Below, in pieces: positions 8,453-17,904 of a stretch of DNA of 64,000 nucleotides (position 1 is its first letter; the number at the start of each line of letters is the position of its first letter). The notes beneath the pieces were generated by a model. It made no database searches, was not told the origin of the DNA, and worked only from the letters and a program-made list of their open reading frames with translations. Made by a program: the position numbers and the translations under genes. This DNA is from Brucella pseudogrignonensis (GTDB taxonomy: Bacteria > Pseudomonadota > Alphaproteobacteria > Rhizobiales > Rhizobiaceae), in contig NZ_NNRM01000041.1 in the NCBI RefSeq assembly GCF_002252525.1, forward strand, positions 221,837-285,836. Reading direction: 5' to 3'.

Positions 8453-9256
8453 TTACTTCTTTTCGAAAATCCACTTGTCGACTAGCGCCTTCAGAGCGCC
8501 TTCCTTGTCGAGTTCTGCAAGTGCTGCATCGACCTTTTCAAGCGTTGCTGTATCGCCCTTGCGGACGGCATAGGCAACGCCTTCACCCAGCACTACGCTC
8601 TTTGGCGCAACGAGCTTGACTTCGTAATCTTCGCCCTGCGGGGTCTTCAGGAAATTCTGGACAAACAGATCCGGTGCAAGAACATAGTCAACGCGACCGG
8701 CAACAAGATCAGCAACCGAGTTGTCAGCCGTGTCGTAGCTCTTGATCGAGACATCCGGCAGATACTTGGTCATGTAAGCCGACTGAACGCTCGAAGTCTG
8801 GACGCCGACGATCTTACCCGACAGAGCTGCCTGATCAACGACTTCACCCGAGCCATCACTTGCCGCGACAGTGCCGACCTTGTCCGTGTCCGACTTGGAT
8901 CCGACGACGACAGTGCCTTCGGTGTAGTAAGGTGTGCTGAAATCAACAACCTTGCGGCGTTCATCTGTCACCGAGAAAGCGCCGATAATGAAATCGACCT
9001 TGTTTTCGGTGAGCGATGGAATAAGGCCATCCCATGCCATCGACTTGAATTCGCATTTGTCTGCGAGCTTTTCGCAGAGTGCGCGTGAAAGGTCCGCTTC
9101 CAGCCCTTCCCATTCACCTGCAGCATTGACCTGAGTGAAAGGCATATATGGCTCAGGCGTCATGCCGAGACGAAGTTTACCTTCCGCCTGTGCTGCGCCG
9201 CTGGCCAATACAGCAAGTGCGATCGCGCCTGCAATTTTCCCTTTAAAACCAACCAT
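8453..9256 (-). CDS. Periplasmic polar amino acid-binding protein (solute-binding family 3)
   Basis: 267 residues. Signal peptide MVGFKGKIAGAIALAVLASGAAQA, cleaved at about residue 24; no lipobox, so soluble in the periplasm. The mature part starts KLRLGMTPEPYMPFTQVN and contains WDGLIPSLTENKVDFIIGAFSVTDERRKVVDFSTPYY, the standard family 3 motif. It captures the amino acid for the permeases downstream. The same operon holds DDAH and CtlX upstream and an M20 hydrolase downstream, so an arginine-related or N-acylated amino acid is a reasonable guess. Ligand not determined. Confidence 0.92.
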   Translation of the reverse strand: MVGFKGKIAGAIALAVLASGAAQAEGKLRLGMTPEPYMPFTQVNAAGEWEGLEADLSRALCEKLADKCEFKSMAWDGLIPSLTENKVDFIIGAFSVTDERRKVVDFSTPYYTEGTVVVGSKSDTDKVGTVAASDGSGEVVDQAALSGKIVGVQTSSVQSAYMTKYLPDVSIKSYDTADNSVADLVAGRVDYVLAPDLFVQNFLKTPQGEDYEVKLVAPKSVVLGEGVAYAVRKGDTATLEKVDAALAELDKEGALKALVDKWIFEKK

Positions 9257-9330
9257 GTTCCCGTTCTCCTTATATTTTTGTAACGGCTCACCTTTTTATT
9301 ACGGCAAGCACGGGGAATGCATATAGAAAA

Positions 9331-9358
9331 CGGCTCAGGAGCGGGTGCCCCTGAGCCG
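9331..9358 (-). terminator. Terminator/attenuator downstream of the DDAH gene
   Basis: Stem CGGCTCAGG / CCTGAGCCG, followed on the minus strand by TTTTC. It separates the DDAH gene from the binding-protein gene and may terminate part of the upstream transcripts. Confidence 0.6.
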
Positions 9359-9364
9359 TAAGAC

Positions 9365-10162
9365 TTACTTGCGATACCAGCGAAGTGACATGCAGGAAAG
9401 ACCAGCGTCGATCTTGCCAATCTGCGTGGTTTTCAGTGGAACCACGTTATAACCGCTCTTTTCCAGCAGCTCGATGGTGCGCGGGAAATCGGAGCCGACC
9501 ATCACAACGTCATTGACGCGCAATGCATTGGCAGCGGCTTCCTCGCCTTCCGGCACGATCAGCTGACGAAGACCGGAGAAGACGCCGGACTTCGCGAGGC
9601 GGCTCGTGGAGAGAACAGTTTCTTCATCGACCAGCGAGCAGTCGGTTTTGAAATGAAGGACGCCTTCCGGTGTCGAAACAACTTCACCCTTGCGACCGAT
9701 CTTATCGAGGCTTGCGATAAGCGCTGCTGCACCTGCCTTATCGGTACGGGCAGAAAGGCCGATCATCACGCTCTTCTGTGTCGTCAGAACATCGCCACCA
9801 TCAGCAAAGCCTGGCTCTGGAAGTTCAACAACGGTGTCGAACATCTGACGGAGGGTTGGCTCGATAACAGCCGTTTCACCAACGCGCGTTACTGCGCCCG
9901 GACGGAGCAGAATTGCGCCTTCCGTGAAAACGAGTGCTGGATCTTCAACGAAGATGGAATCAGGGAAATCTTCGAGCGGAGGAAGGATCGTAACCTCAAC
10001 GCCTGCAGCCTGCATGGCAGCGATATAGGCGTCATGTTCGGCCTTAACGCCTTCATAGGTTGGGTTTCCGGTATCCAGCGCACGAAGACCATTCACCACA
10101 GAGCGCGAAGGCTCACGGACGATGATCGAGTTGAACTCATAAACGGGTCTGTTAGAAGACAT
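9365..10162 (-). CDS. ddaH: N(omega),N(omega)-dimethylarginine dimethylaminohydrolase (DDAH) family
   Basis: 265 residues, the length of bacterial DDAH. The guanidino-modifying fold is shown by EDFPDSIFVEDPAL (substrate acids), GFADGGDVL, the catalytic His in GVLHFKTDCS (H170) and the nucleophile in DAGLSCMSLRW (C257). This matches the known Pseudomonas enzyme order. The family hydrolyses methylated arginines to citrulline plus methylamines in the cytosol; some members act on arginine instead. It sits 32 bases after ctlX on the same strand. With CtlX and Ocd nearby the citrulline formed could be carried on to proline (inference). Family secure, exact substrate open. Confidence 0.85.
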   Translation of the reverse strand: MSSNRPVYEFNSIIVREPSRSVVNGLRALDTGNPTYEGVKAEHDAYIAAMQAAGVEVTILPPLEDFPDSIFVEDPALVFTEGAILLRPGAVTRVGETAVIEPTLRQMFDTVVELPEPGFADGGDVLTTQKSVMIGLSARTDKAGAAALIASLDKIGRKGEVVSTPEGVLHFKTDCSLVDEETVLSTSRLAKSGVFSGLRQLIVPEGEEAAANALRVNDVVMVGSDFPRTIELLEKSGYNVVPLKTTQIGKIDAGLSCMSLRWYRK

Positions 10163-10194
10163 GGAAGGTTACCCTCAATTTAGCTGGAGCCTAT

Positions 10195-11166
10195 CTACCC
10201 GGCTCTTGTTGTTGCGTAAAGCAAATGTGTGCCGTTTGTTGTGCGGCGCGAAAGATGAATGCCAGCCAACATGCAGCGGACCGATCCGCCAGCCAGCTCA
10301 ATCGTCGGAACGGCGAAAGGCAGCAGCTTTGCGGTCTGTTCGATTGTCTTGATCTGATCCTTGCTCAAAGCGGCAAGAGCGCGGGCAGAAAGAGCCAAAA
10401 CCCGGCCATCCTGGCCTTCCAGTTCTATGGCATTCCCGGCAAACTCACCAATCTGTCGTGCTGAAAGATGAATGACCGTGCGTCCGGTTTCCTGCAGACG
10501 ATCAACGATTTCCTGACGGCGGGCCGGATCAGTAATCATATCGGTTCCGATCAATGCGTAATCCGCACCGATGCACATCAGCACATTAGTGTGATAGATC
10601 GGCTTGCCGGACGAATCGACCGCGTCAAACACCATTGGCTCAAAGTTGAAATGTGTGCAGAAGCGCTCGAGCGCCACTTCATTGGTGCGATTGGAACGGG
10701 CTGCATAGGCCACACGTCCAATATGGTCGAGCACCATGGCGCCTGTGCCTTCGAGATAGAAGTGATCACGCTCGAGGCCCGAATAATCGATGACGTCCTG
10801 AACGCGATAGTCGCGCTTCAGCATTTCGATCACATCAGGGCGGCGTTCTTTCTGACGGCTTTCCGAAAACATCGGATAGATGGCAACATGGCCGCCCGAA
10901 TGGGTCGAAAACCAGTTATTCGGGAAGACTGAATCGGGCAAGGCGTGGGTTTCGTCTTCAAAAAGATGAACCGTTACGCCCGCATCAGCCAATCCCTCGG
11001 CCATGAGCGTTACCTCATCGAAAGCAGCTTTCGCCAGCACTTCAGCAGAGCGACGCTCGTCGACGGACTGAAACGCATTATCCTTTGCGGTTTGCGCATT
11101 GGGGGTAAAATGATGCGGTCGGATCATAACGACCGATTTCGGACTCTGGACAGATGGTCTGCTCAT
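10195..11166 (-). CDS. ctlX: Citrulline utilization hydrolase, CtlX-type guanidino-group modifying enzyme
   Basis: About 323 residues from the ATG at 11166 (MSRPSVQSPKSVVMIRPHHF). An upstream ATG at 11220 adds 18 residues unlike the family and is rejected. The opening MIRPHHFTPNAQTAKDNAFQ, then DSVFPNNWFSTHSGG, LEGTGAMVLDH, PIYHTNVLMCIG and the C-terminal GGSVRCMLAGIHL (probable catalytic Cys) match the arginine-deiminase-like CtlX group. CtlX proteins are reported to hydrolyse citrulline to ornithine, ammonia and CO2. It is the first gene of the minus-strand operon and faces an Lrp-type regulator across a 285-base spacer. Confidence 0.82.
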   Translation of the reverse strand: MSRPSVQSPKSVVMIRPHHFTPNAQTAKDNAFQSVDERRSAEVLAKAAFDEVTLMAEGLADAGVTVHLFEDETHALPDSVFPNNWFSTHSGGHVAIYPMFSESRQKERRPDVIEMLKRDYRVQDVIDYSGLERDHFYLEGTGAMVLDHIGRVAYAARSNRTNEVALERFCTHFNFEPMVFDAVDSSGKPIYHTNVLMCIGADYALIGTDMITDPARRQEIVDRLQETGRTVIHLSARQIGEFAGNAIELEGQDGRVLALSARALAALSKDQIKTIEQTAKLLPFAVPTIELAGGSVRCMLAGIHLSRRTTNGTHLLYATTRAG

Positions 11167-11451
11167 TCTCAGACTATTCTCACTGCTAAAGCATGTCGCA
11201 AAAGACATGCATAAAAACAAAGATTTAAAGCGCTTATCGCTTCACCAACGGAAGCGAATTTGGCATCGCTGCGCCATGAACTCTGGTAGCTCGATCAGGC
11301 GGCTTTTCCTGCTCTCCAACATACTCACACGCTCCTCCATCAGCACTCCGACAAGCAGAGTAGGAGGGCATAAAGTCAGTTAAAATTGTAAAAGTGTCGG
11401 GTCACTTGTAAAAAATCTGGCAATTTGCACAGTCGAACTGTAAAAAGTGCC

Positions 11452-11877
11452 ATGCATATTTTTGATGATCTGGATCATAAGCTGATTGCCATTTTGCGGG
11501 AGGACGGACGTGCGCCGCTCTCAAAACTGGCGACTATCCTTGGCGTTTCACGCGGAACCGTTCAGGCGCGCCTGGATCGCCTGTTGGAAACTGGTGCAGC
11601 ACTAGGCTTCACAATCCGGGTTCGGCAGGATTACGATGATGGGGTTGTGCATGCGATCATGCTGATCGAAGTGCAAGGCCGATCGACAACCAAGGTGATC
11701 AAGCTCTTGCGGGGATTGCCGCAGATCCGCACTTTGCATACGACAAACGGTTCATGGGATCTTGTGGCGGAGATCCATGCAGAAAGCCTGCACGATTTTG
11801 ATCGCGTCTTACGTGAAGTGCGAACGATCGATGGTGTCATGAACAGCGAGACCAGCATTCTTCTGAGCAGCGTATAA
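11452..11877 (+). CDS. Lrp/AsnC-family transcriptional regulator
   Basis: 141 residues from MHIFDDLDHKLIAILREDG, the canonical Lrp/AsnC start; an ATG at 11425 would add nine unlikely residues. HTH at about residues 20-45 (SKLATILGVSRGTVQARLDRL), followed by a RAM ligand domain (VHAIMLIEVQG ... TTNGSWDLVAEIHA). Divergent from ctlX, so it probably controls the ctlX-ddaH-transporter operon in response to an amino acid such as arginine or citrulline (inference). Similar in organisation to the second Lrp gene at 18151, sharing the FTIRVR/FTVRVR and TNG.WD motifs. Confidence 0.9.
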   Translation: MHIFDDLDHKLIAILREDGRAPLSKLATILGVSRGTVQARLDRLLETGAALGFTIRVRQDYDDGVVHAIMLIEVQGRSTTKVIKLLRGLPQIRTLHTTNGSWDLVAEIHAESLHDFDRVLREVRTIDGVMNSETSILLSSV

Positions 11878-11882
11878 TGCAA

Positions 11883-11910
11883 AAGGCCGGTGGTTTTCAC
11901 CACCGGCCTT
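11883..11910. terminator. Bidirectional rho-independent terminator
   Basis: 11-bp perfect stem AAGGCCGGTGG / CCACCGGCCTT with a six-base loop. It lies between the 3' ends of the Lrp gene (plus) and ornithine cyclodeaminase (minus). T-rich sequence follows on the plus strand and AAAA precedes it, fitting two-way termination. Confidence 0.8.
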
Positions 11911-11920
11911 GCTTTTGCTA

Positions 11921-12982
11921 TCAGGCTGCCTGCTTCAGCGCCTTTTCGCATCGAATGAGCATTCCATAAAGGTCGCGTGGCTCGTCAGGATCAGCCAGCA
12001 TATCCAGCTCGACAAAGAGGCCCGTTTCCTCCAACTTGCTGCGGACATATCGCAGCGCCGAGAAATCTTCGATTGCGAAACCAACACTGTCAAACAGGGT
12101 GATGGCTCGGTCGGAAGCACGGCCAGAGATCGCACCGGTGATGACTTCCCAGAGCTCTTTGACCGGATAATCGGCGTCAAGCTGCTGGATTTCACCTTCG
12201 ATGCGGGTCTGCGGCGGGTATTCGACAAAAATGTCGGAACGCAGCAAAATGTCTTTATTCAACTCGGTTTTACCAGGGCAATCGCCACCAACGGCATTGA
12301 TATGCACGCCAGGGCCGACCATGTTGTCACTGAGGATAGTGGCATATTGCTTGTCGGCCGTAACAGTCGTGATGATGTCGGCACCTTCAACGGCTTCCTG
12401 CGATGTGTTGTGAATCGAAACAGAAAAGCCCTTGTCACTCAGGTTACGCGCACAGCGCTCGCTCGCAGAACGATCAATGTCAAAGAGGCGGAGATTTTCG
12501 ATTCCCAGGATGGCTTTGAACGCCAACGCCTGAAACTCGCTCTGTGCGCCATTTCCGATGATCGTCATGGTCTTTGAATCAGGCCGCGCAAGATGTTTGG
12601 CTGCGACTGCTGACATTGCAGCTGTGCGAAGCGCTGTGAGAATCGTCATCTCCGTCAACAGCATTGGGTAACCGTTGCCGACATCGGAGAGCACGCCAAA
12701 AGCGGTAACGGTCTGGCGACCTTCCTTTGTGTTCTTCGGATGGCCGTTTACATATTTAAATCCATAAAGCGTGCCGTCGCTTGTCGGCATCAGCTCAATT
12801 ACACCTTCGTCGGAGTGGGATGCGATACGCGGCGTCTTGTCGAACTGTTCCCAACGGCGGAAATCTTCTTCGATCACGTCGGCCAGCTCTTTGAGGAAGG
12901 TTTCAACTCCCACCGTGAGCACAAGCTTCATCATGTGATCGACACTGACAAACGGAACAATATTCAGCTTTTCATTGGTCAT
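11921..12982 (-). CDS. ocd: Ornithine cyclodeaminase
   Basis: 353 residues of the ornithine cyclodeaminase/mu-crystallin family. NAD-binding motif TIIGNGAQSEFQALAF, substrate region GTLYGFKYVNGHP, and the catalytic Asp segment HINAVGGDCPGKTEL, characteristic of true ornithine cyclodeaminases. It converts ornithine to proline and ammonia in the cytosol. AAAGG lies nine bases before the ATG. It is 37 bases downstream of RocB on the same strand. With DDAH and CtlX it would complete a citrulline-to-proline route. Confidence 0.92.
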   Translation of the reverse strand: MTNEKLNIVPFVSVDHMMKLVLTVGVETFLKELADVIEEDFRRWEQFDKTPRIASHSDEGVIELMPTSDGTLYGFKYVNGHPKNTKEGRQTVTAFGVLSDVGNGYPMLLTEMTILTALRTAAMSAVAAKHLARPDSKTMTIIGNGAQSEFQALAFKAILGIENLRLFDIDRSASERCARNLSDKGFSVSIHNTSQEAVEGADIITTVTADKQYATILSDNMVGPGVHINAVGGDCPGKTELNKDILLRSDIFVEYPPQTRIEGEIQQLDADYPVKELWEVITGAISGRASDRAITLFDSVGFAIEDFSALRYVRSKLEETGLFVELDMLADPDEPRDLYGMLIRCEKALKQAA

Positions 12983-13027
12983 TGATATGAACCTTTATCC
13001 AACATGTTTGGGCAAAGCACTGCTGGC

Positions 13028-14722
13028 TCAGGCCTTGGTTACGAGAAAATTTTCCGCAATCATCGAAACGATCTGCGGCAGGACTTCAAAGGCATAAGGC
13101 GCGTGTACACGCTCAAGCTTCTGGTGGAATTCACGTCCCCATGGGCCAATATTGACCACCGGGAATTGTAAGGCGTCACCCGCCGGATGATCGACAAGAC
13201 GGGCGACCGGCGTGTTGTTTGAAACAATATCCTGCCCAAGCGTCGCCTGCCCCAGAAAGCTCATATCGGAAATGCCCTGGAAATACGGCTTCCAGACGAG
13301 TGACTGATCCGGGAAGGCCGCAAATGCCTGCATCGTTGTGTCGATAGCCTGTTTGAACGCACGATCATTAGCCTGCGTATGATCAAGATGGCTCGCTGGG
13401 TAATGAAGACCAGCAAAACCCACAACAACTGCCGGACCTGACAGATGTGCAACGCCGACAAGCCATTCAGTCAGTTGGCGGCTGACCGACAACGGATTGT
13501 CGATATCGGCAAGGCGCTTTTCCTGCTCGCTGTAAAGAGCTTCAAACTGCTCACCGGCGACCTCTGCAGCCATCACGCGCAACTGCTCGAATGTGATGAG
13601 CTTCGGTGCTGCCGGAATTGCGCCAGCGCGTTTTCCGATCAGTTCTCCGAACGCTTCCGACTGCCCGGCAAAGCGCTCAACGGCCTCTGTCGCACCAGCC
13701 AGAACTTCATCCTTGAAACGACTGAACAGCTCTTCCGCCGTCATGGCATGATAAAGCCAGTTAAGCGCGATCCAGAAACGTTCTGGCGTCGTCACTTCAT
13801 ATCCGTCACGCAGGTCTTTTGCTTCAAGGCAGATTGGTGGCGGCGAGATATCATTCGCATCGCGATCAGCAAGCGCTGCATTGCCTTCAAAGCGTGCAAG
13901 AATGCTGGCGGCCATCGCCTGTGCGCTCACGCCTTCATATGGATAGCTCGCATGTGAGCTCAATCCGATAACCAGCGCAAAGGGCAGCAGCTTTCCGATG
14001 GTCCCAGCATAAACCGCACGACCTTCTTTTCCGTCGCCCTGATCAGATGTCACATCGAGATTGATCGCAGCCGAGATTTCAATGTCAAAGTCGCGGGCGA
14101 TAGCTGGCAGCGCATTGCGCATCGAACGCATGCCACGGCTTTCGCGTTCTTCATCGGGGGTGAAAACCAGCAACAAATTACCGCTGCGATCCGGGTCAGC
14201 CGCAAATTTTTCAGCACAGGCTATACCCACGGCAAGCCCGCTTTTCATATCGAGCAGGCCACGTCCCGGGAGGAAATCGCCGCTCAGCAAATCTTCCAGC
14301 GCGCGCTCTTCCTGAGCGGAGCGTGAACGGTTAGACAAATCCTTGATAAGAGCGTCCTTGAGTTTCAGGCTCTCACAAGCGAGCGACTTAAGCTCGTGGT
14401 AGTTATCGGTTGCGACCGTATCAAAATGGCCTGCGAGAGCGAGCGTGCGCTTGCCGTTTCCGCGCACCAGCGCGACCACATTATGGGTCAGCGGATCACC
14501 GTGGCTGGCTACTGTGCGGATATTATCCGGGTTCTGCTGGAAGTAAGGTATTTCCTTGAGTACGGCTACGAGATGATCGGAAAACTCCGCCTCTCCGGGT
14601 GTGCCTGTTTCACTGCCCCAGCCAACAAGGCGCAATGCCAGATCTTCGACATGCTGCGCATTAATATGGTTGTGCGCGGTCGTTACGGCGTTGGACGCGC
14701 CGTTTGAAACACTCGCAGTCAT
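13028..14722 (-). CDS. rocB: RocB-type M20/M28 metallohydrolase of arginine utilisation
   Basis: 564 residues, the large M20-superfamily type found as RocB in Bacillus arginine-utilisation loci. Metal-binding motifs are visible: TLALAGHFDTVATDNY near residue 100, GRGLLDMKSGLAVGIACAE, then LLLVFTPDEERESRGMR. The reaction of RocB is not established; peptidase or deacylase activity on an arginine or ornithine derivative is the usual guess. It lies between the second ABC transporter and ocd on one strand, so it is probably co-expressed with ornithine cyclodeaminase. Family call good, substrate unknown. Confidence 0.82.
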   Translation of the reverse strand: MTASVSNGASNAVTTAHNHINAQHVEDLALRLVGWGSETGTPGEAEFSDHLVAVLKEIPYFQQNPDNIRTVASHGDPLTHNVVALVRGNGKRTLALAGHFDTVATDNYHELKSLACESLKLKDALIKDLSNRSRSAQEERALEDLLSGDFLPGRGLLDMKSGLAVGIACAEKFAADPDRSGNLLLVFTPDEERESRGMRSMRNALPAIARDFDIEISAAINLDVTSDQGDGKEGRAVYAGTIGKLLPFALVIGLSSHASYPYEGVSAQAMAASILARFEGNAALADRDANDISPPPICLEAKDLRDGYEVTTPERFWIALNWLYHAMTAEELFSRFKDEVLAGATEAVERFAGQSEAFGELIGKRAGAIPAAPKLITFEQLRVMAAEVAGEQFEALYSEQEKRLADIDNPLSVSRQLTEWLVGVAHLSGPAVVVGFAGLHYPASHLDHTQANDRAFKQAIDTTMQAFAAFPDQSLVWKPYFQGISDMSFLGQATLGQDIVSNNTPVARLVDHPAGDALQFPVVNIGPWGREFHQKLERVHAPYAFEVLPQIVSMIAENFLVTKA

Positions 14723-14746
14723 TGAATCTAATCTCCGTCGATTAGA

Positions 14747-14773
14747 GCGTGTTTCGAGATGTCAGAAACACGC
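14747..14773 (-). repeat. Intergenic inverted repeat
   Basis: GCGTGTTTC / GAAACACGC stem with a nine-base loop between the ABC ATPase stop and the rocB start. Probably an mRNA stem-loop or a copy of the small Rhizobiales palindromes; no T-run. Confidence 0.45.
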
Positions 14774-14814
14774 TTCAGAACATAAACTTCAGGCTTCGGT
14801 CGTTTTCGACCGGC

Positions 14815-15579
14815 TTATTGCGAAAGATGCTTTCGTAGGAAGGCTCTTGTCCGTTCCTCGGTAGGATCGGACAAGACTTGGCTTGGCGCGCCTTGCTCAA
14901 CCACCACGCCACCATCCATGAACATCACATGGTCGGAGACTTCGGCGGCAAAGCGCATTTCGTGGGTGACGATCAGCATGGTCATGTGCTCGTTTGCGAG
15001 CTGCTTCATGACCTGATTGACTTCTTCGACCAGCTCCGGATCAAGCGCAGATGTCGCTTCATCAAAAAGCATAACTTTGGGCTGCATTGCCAAAGCGCGA
15101 GCGATGGCAACACGTTGCTTTTGGCCGCCAGAGAGACGTGCCGGATAGGCGTGCCCCTTATCGACAAGGCCGACCTTGGCGAGCAGAGTGTTAGCGCGTT
15201 CCAATGCATCCGCCCGGGACAAGCCCTTGAGCTTCATCGGTCCGACCATGATGTTCTGCAAAACCGTCAAATGCGGGAAGAGGTTAAACTGCTGAAAAAC
15301 CATCCCCATTTCCTGACGGATGTGGTTGATGTGCTTTTCAAAAGCACGCACCTTTAGCGGACGGTTTACCTGATGTCCATCAAGCCAGATTTCACCGCTT
15401 GAGGTTTCCTCCAACATATTGATGGAGCGGAGCAATGTGCTCTTACCCGATCCGCTGGGGCCGATGATGGAAACGATCTTCCCGCGTGCAACAGTCAGGT
15501 CGATGCCTTTCAGCACCTCGATTTCGCCGTAAGATTTCCGAATTTGGCGCAATTCGATCATGGGGGTCTGTGTGTTCAT
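14815..15579 (-). CDS. Polar amino acid ABC transporter, ATP-binding protein (second system)
   Basis: 254 residues from [19 protein letters not shown]; the ATG at 15621 is rejected because 15579 overlaps the permease stop (ATGA). Walker [13 protein letters not shown], signature LSGGQKQR, and Walker [16 protein letters not shown] with EAT in place of the usual EPT, a common variant. Switch His in VTHEMRFA. HisP/GlnQ class. Encoded with two permeases and, further upstream, a binding protein; rocB and ocd follow, so ornithine or arginine import is plausible. Confidence 0.93.
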   Translation of the reverse strand: MNTQTPMIELRQIRKSYGEIEVLKGIDLTVARGKIVSIIGPSGSGKSTLLRSINMLEETSSGEIWLDGHQVNRPLKVRAFEKHINHIRQEMGMVFQQFNLFPHLTVLQNIMVGPMKLKGLSRADALERANTLLAKVGLVDKGHAYPARLSGGQKQRVAIARALAMQPKVMLFDEATSALDPELVEEVNQVMKQLANEHMTMLIVTHEMRFAAEVSDHVMFMDGGVVVEQGAPSQVLSDPTEERTRAFLRKHLSQ

Positions 15580-16232
15580 CGGATAGCTTCCGCTTTCTTG
15601 GCCGCTTTGCTCAAACCCCATTCCATCAGAAGGTTGACGAGGTAATAGAGCACGGCTGCAACGAAGTAGAACTCAAAAGGACGATAGGTTTCGCTGATGC
15701 CACGCTGGGCATTCAGCACCAGTTCTGTGATGCCGAGCACCGAAAGAACGGCCGTGTCCTTGAGCAGGATAATGCTGTTATTGCCGACCTGCGGCAAAGC
15801 CGTAAGGATTGCCTGCGGGATAATGAAATAGCGCAAAGAGGCACCATTGCCGAAACCAAGCGAACGAGCGGCTTCCATTTGTCCCTTGTCGACAGCCTCC
15901 AGCGACGCGCGGAAAATATCGGCATTATAGGCGGCATAATGCATACCAAGCCCGAACACACCGGTCCAGAATGCAGGCACCATGATCCCGATCTGCGACA
16001 GGCCATAATAGAGCAGATAAAGCTGCAGCAGCAGCGGTGTGCCCATGAAAAGGAATACAATGCCGCGCAAGGGAAGGCTGATCAGTTTGGGCGCATGAAG
16101 GGTGACGATTGCAATAACAATGCCAAGCACAACACTGATAACGCCAGCCAGAACAGTGATCAAAACGGTCCAGAGAAGACCGATGAGCAACAGTTCCGCA
16201 TAAGGTGGAACAACTGTGAAATCCAGACTCAT
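15576..16232 (-). CDS. Polar amino acid ABC transporter permease (second system)
   Basis: 218 residues, about five membrane segments. Contains [18 protein letters not shown] and the EAA loop [28 protein letters not shown]. Overlaps the next permease by 4 bases and the ATPase by 4 bases, so all three are translationally coupled. Confidence 0.93.
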   Translation of the reverse strand: MSLDFTVVPPYAELLLIGLLWTVLITVLAGVISVVLGIVIAIVTLHAPKLISLPLRGIVFLFMGTPLLLQLYLLYYGLSQIGIMVPAFWTGVFGLGMHYAAYNADIFRASLEAVDKGQMEAARSLGFGNGASLRYFIIPQAILTALPQVGNNSIILLKDTAVLSVLGITELVLNAQRGISETYRPFEFYFVAAVLYYLVNLLMEWGLSKAAKKAEAIR

Positions 16233-16891
16233 GCTCCTGCCCTCTTCTCAGCGTTGAAGTAGGTTTCAAGTCCGCGAACGATCAGCGAAATGACGGCTAT
16301 GATGACGATGTAAGCAGCAGCAGCCACCGCAAAAACCTCGAAGGGCTTGTAGGTGGAAGTGACAAAGCGCTGCGCGGTATAGGTCAACTCAACCACACCT
16401 ATGGTGGAGACAAGGGCAGTACTCTTGGTCAGAATAACCGTATTGACGCCCAGCGACCGGATCATCAAAGGAGCAGCCTGTGGCAGAATGAAGAGCCGCA
16501 TCGTGCCAACTCGACCAAAACCAAGCGACCGGGCGGCTTCATTCTGGCCTTTATCAACGGCCAGGATCGCCCCGCGCATACCCTCAGACATATAGGCGCC
16601 GATGTTGAAGCCCATCGTGATGACACCCGCCACAAAGGGCGTGAATTCAAAGCCGAATTGCGGACCACCAAAGAACACGAGGAAGAGCTGCACCAGAAGC
16701 GGCGTACCACGCATGATGCTGATATAGGCCACAGCAATCCAGCGCACTGGTGCATATCGCGAAAAGCGCGCCATAACGAGCAGACTGGCGACAACCAGAC
16801 CGATCAGCAGCGACACGACAGTCAGTCCGGCAGTGACCCAGGCAGCTTCAACAATGAAGGGAAAAATCCGCTCGATAAGTGCGATATCCAT
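16229..16891 (-). CDS. Polar amino acid ABC transporter permease (second system)
   Basis: 220 residues with the paired permease motifs SIMRGTPLLVQLFLVFFG and [28 protein letters not shown]. First hydrophobic segment at about residues 15-40. Partner of the permease that follows it. It is 239 bases downstream of the binding-protein gene, with a hairpin between. Confidence 0.93.
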   Translation of the reverse strand: MDIALIERIFPFIVEAAWVTAGLTVVSLLIGLVVASLLVMARFSRYAPVRWIAVAYISIMRGTPLLVQLFLVFFGGPQFGFEFTPFVAGVITMGFNIGAYMSEGMRGAILAVDKGQNEAARSLGFGRVGTMRLFILPQAAPLMIRSLGVNTVILTKSTALVSTIGVVELTYTAQRFVTSTYKPFEVFAVAAAAYIVIIAVISLIVRGLETYFNAEKRAGA

Positions 16892-17089
16892 CCTTCAACC
16901 TTTCTGCTCCATCAGGAGGAACATCTGCCACGAGATAGTGCTTCAGCGAACGGCTGAAACGAGGCCATGGCAGAGTTTAGGAACGAGAGCATTGTCAATA
17001 AAGCTGCTTAGAGCGCTCAACATGAAGACAATGCGTAAAACAGAAAATGCGGCTATAGATTTTCACTCATGCCGCTTCCGTGTTTGAGG

Positions 17090-17114
17090 CAGGGCAGCAA
17101 ATTATGCTGCCCTG
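17090..17114 (-). terminator. Hairpin downstream of the second binding-protein gene
   Basis: Perfect 10-bp stem CAGGGCAGCA / TGCTGCCCTG with a five-base loop, 16 bases past the binding-protein stop on the minus strand. No clear T-run, so mRNA stabilisation or partial termination before the permease genes is likelier than a full stop. Confidence 0.55.
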
Positions 17115-17130
17115 ACCCGAAACAACCGGA

Positions 17131-17904
17131 TTAACGGATATCCGCGCCAATCCACTTTTCGGAAATGGTCTTGTAAGTGCCATCAGCCATCATATCGTCG
17201 AGCGCTTTCTGCATAGCGTCGCGAAGTTCAGGATTGTTCTTGCGAACAGCAATGCCAATGTCATAGCGCGGAAGCTTGTCATCCTTGATCTGCTCGATCG
17301 GCGCATTGCTCTTGGAAATGGCAACCAGAACAGGCACGTCGTCGGCAATCACGGCGTCGATGCGGCCCGAACCGAGGTCGAGAAGCATTTCCGGCAGGCC
17401 CTTATAGGTGCGGACTTCATACTTGTTCTGCTCGCGAACCCACTTTTCAGAGGTTTCGCCAAGCGTCACACCAATTGTCTTGCCGTCGAGTTCGTCGAGC
17501 GACTTGACGCTGTCGCCTTTACGCAGGAACAGGCCAAGACCGGAGCGGTAGTAAGGTCCGACGAAGTCGATTGCCTTTTTGCGTTCTTCGGTGATGCCCA
17601 TCGAGCCGACGATTGTATCAAAGCGGCCGGTAACGAGGCCCGCAATGATGCCATCCCAGGCAGTGGTGACGATTTCAGGCTCAGCCTTCAGACGGCGTGC
17701 AATTTCAGAACCGATATCAACGTCGAAGCCAACAACCTTGTTGGATTCATCGACAAAACTGAACGGAGGGAAAACGCCCGAAAGCGCAATCGTCATCTTG
17801 CCGTTCTTCTGAATTTTTTCCAGATCATCAGCCTTAGCCGCATGGGCGGATAGTGAGATGCCAAGTGCTATAAGCGCTGTGGAAAAAAGTCTCGCCATTT
17901 TCAT
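17131..17904 (-). CDS. Periplasmic polar amino acid-binding protein (solute-binding family 3, second system)
   Basis: 257 residues. Signal peptide MKMARLFSTALIALGISLSAHAAKA, cleaved at about residue 25. Mature motifs MTIALSGVFPPFSFVDESNK, GFDVDIGSEIARRL, TTAWDGIIAGLVTGRFDTIV and ITEERKKAIDFVGPYY are standard for family 3. First gene of the second transporter operon and divergent from the Lrp gene at 18151, which likely regulates it. Ligand unknown; operon context (rocB, ocd) suggests a basic amino acid. Confidence 0.93.
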   Translation of the reverse strand: MKMARLFSTALIALGISLSAHAAKADDLEKIQKNGKMTIALSGVFPPFSFVDESNKVVGFDVDIGSEIARRLKAEPEIVTTAWDGIIAGLVTGRFDTIVGSMGITEERKKAIDFVGPYYRSGLGLFLRKGDSVKSLDELDGKTIGVTLGETSEKWVREQNKYEVRTYKGLPEMLLDLGSGRIDAVIADDVPVLVAISKSNAPIEQIKDDKLPRYDIGIAVRKNNPELRDAMQKALDDMMADGTYKTISEKWIGADIR

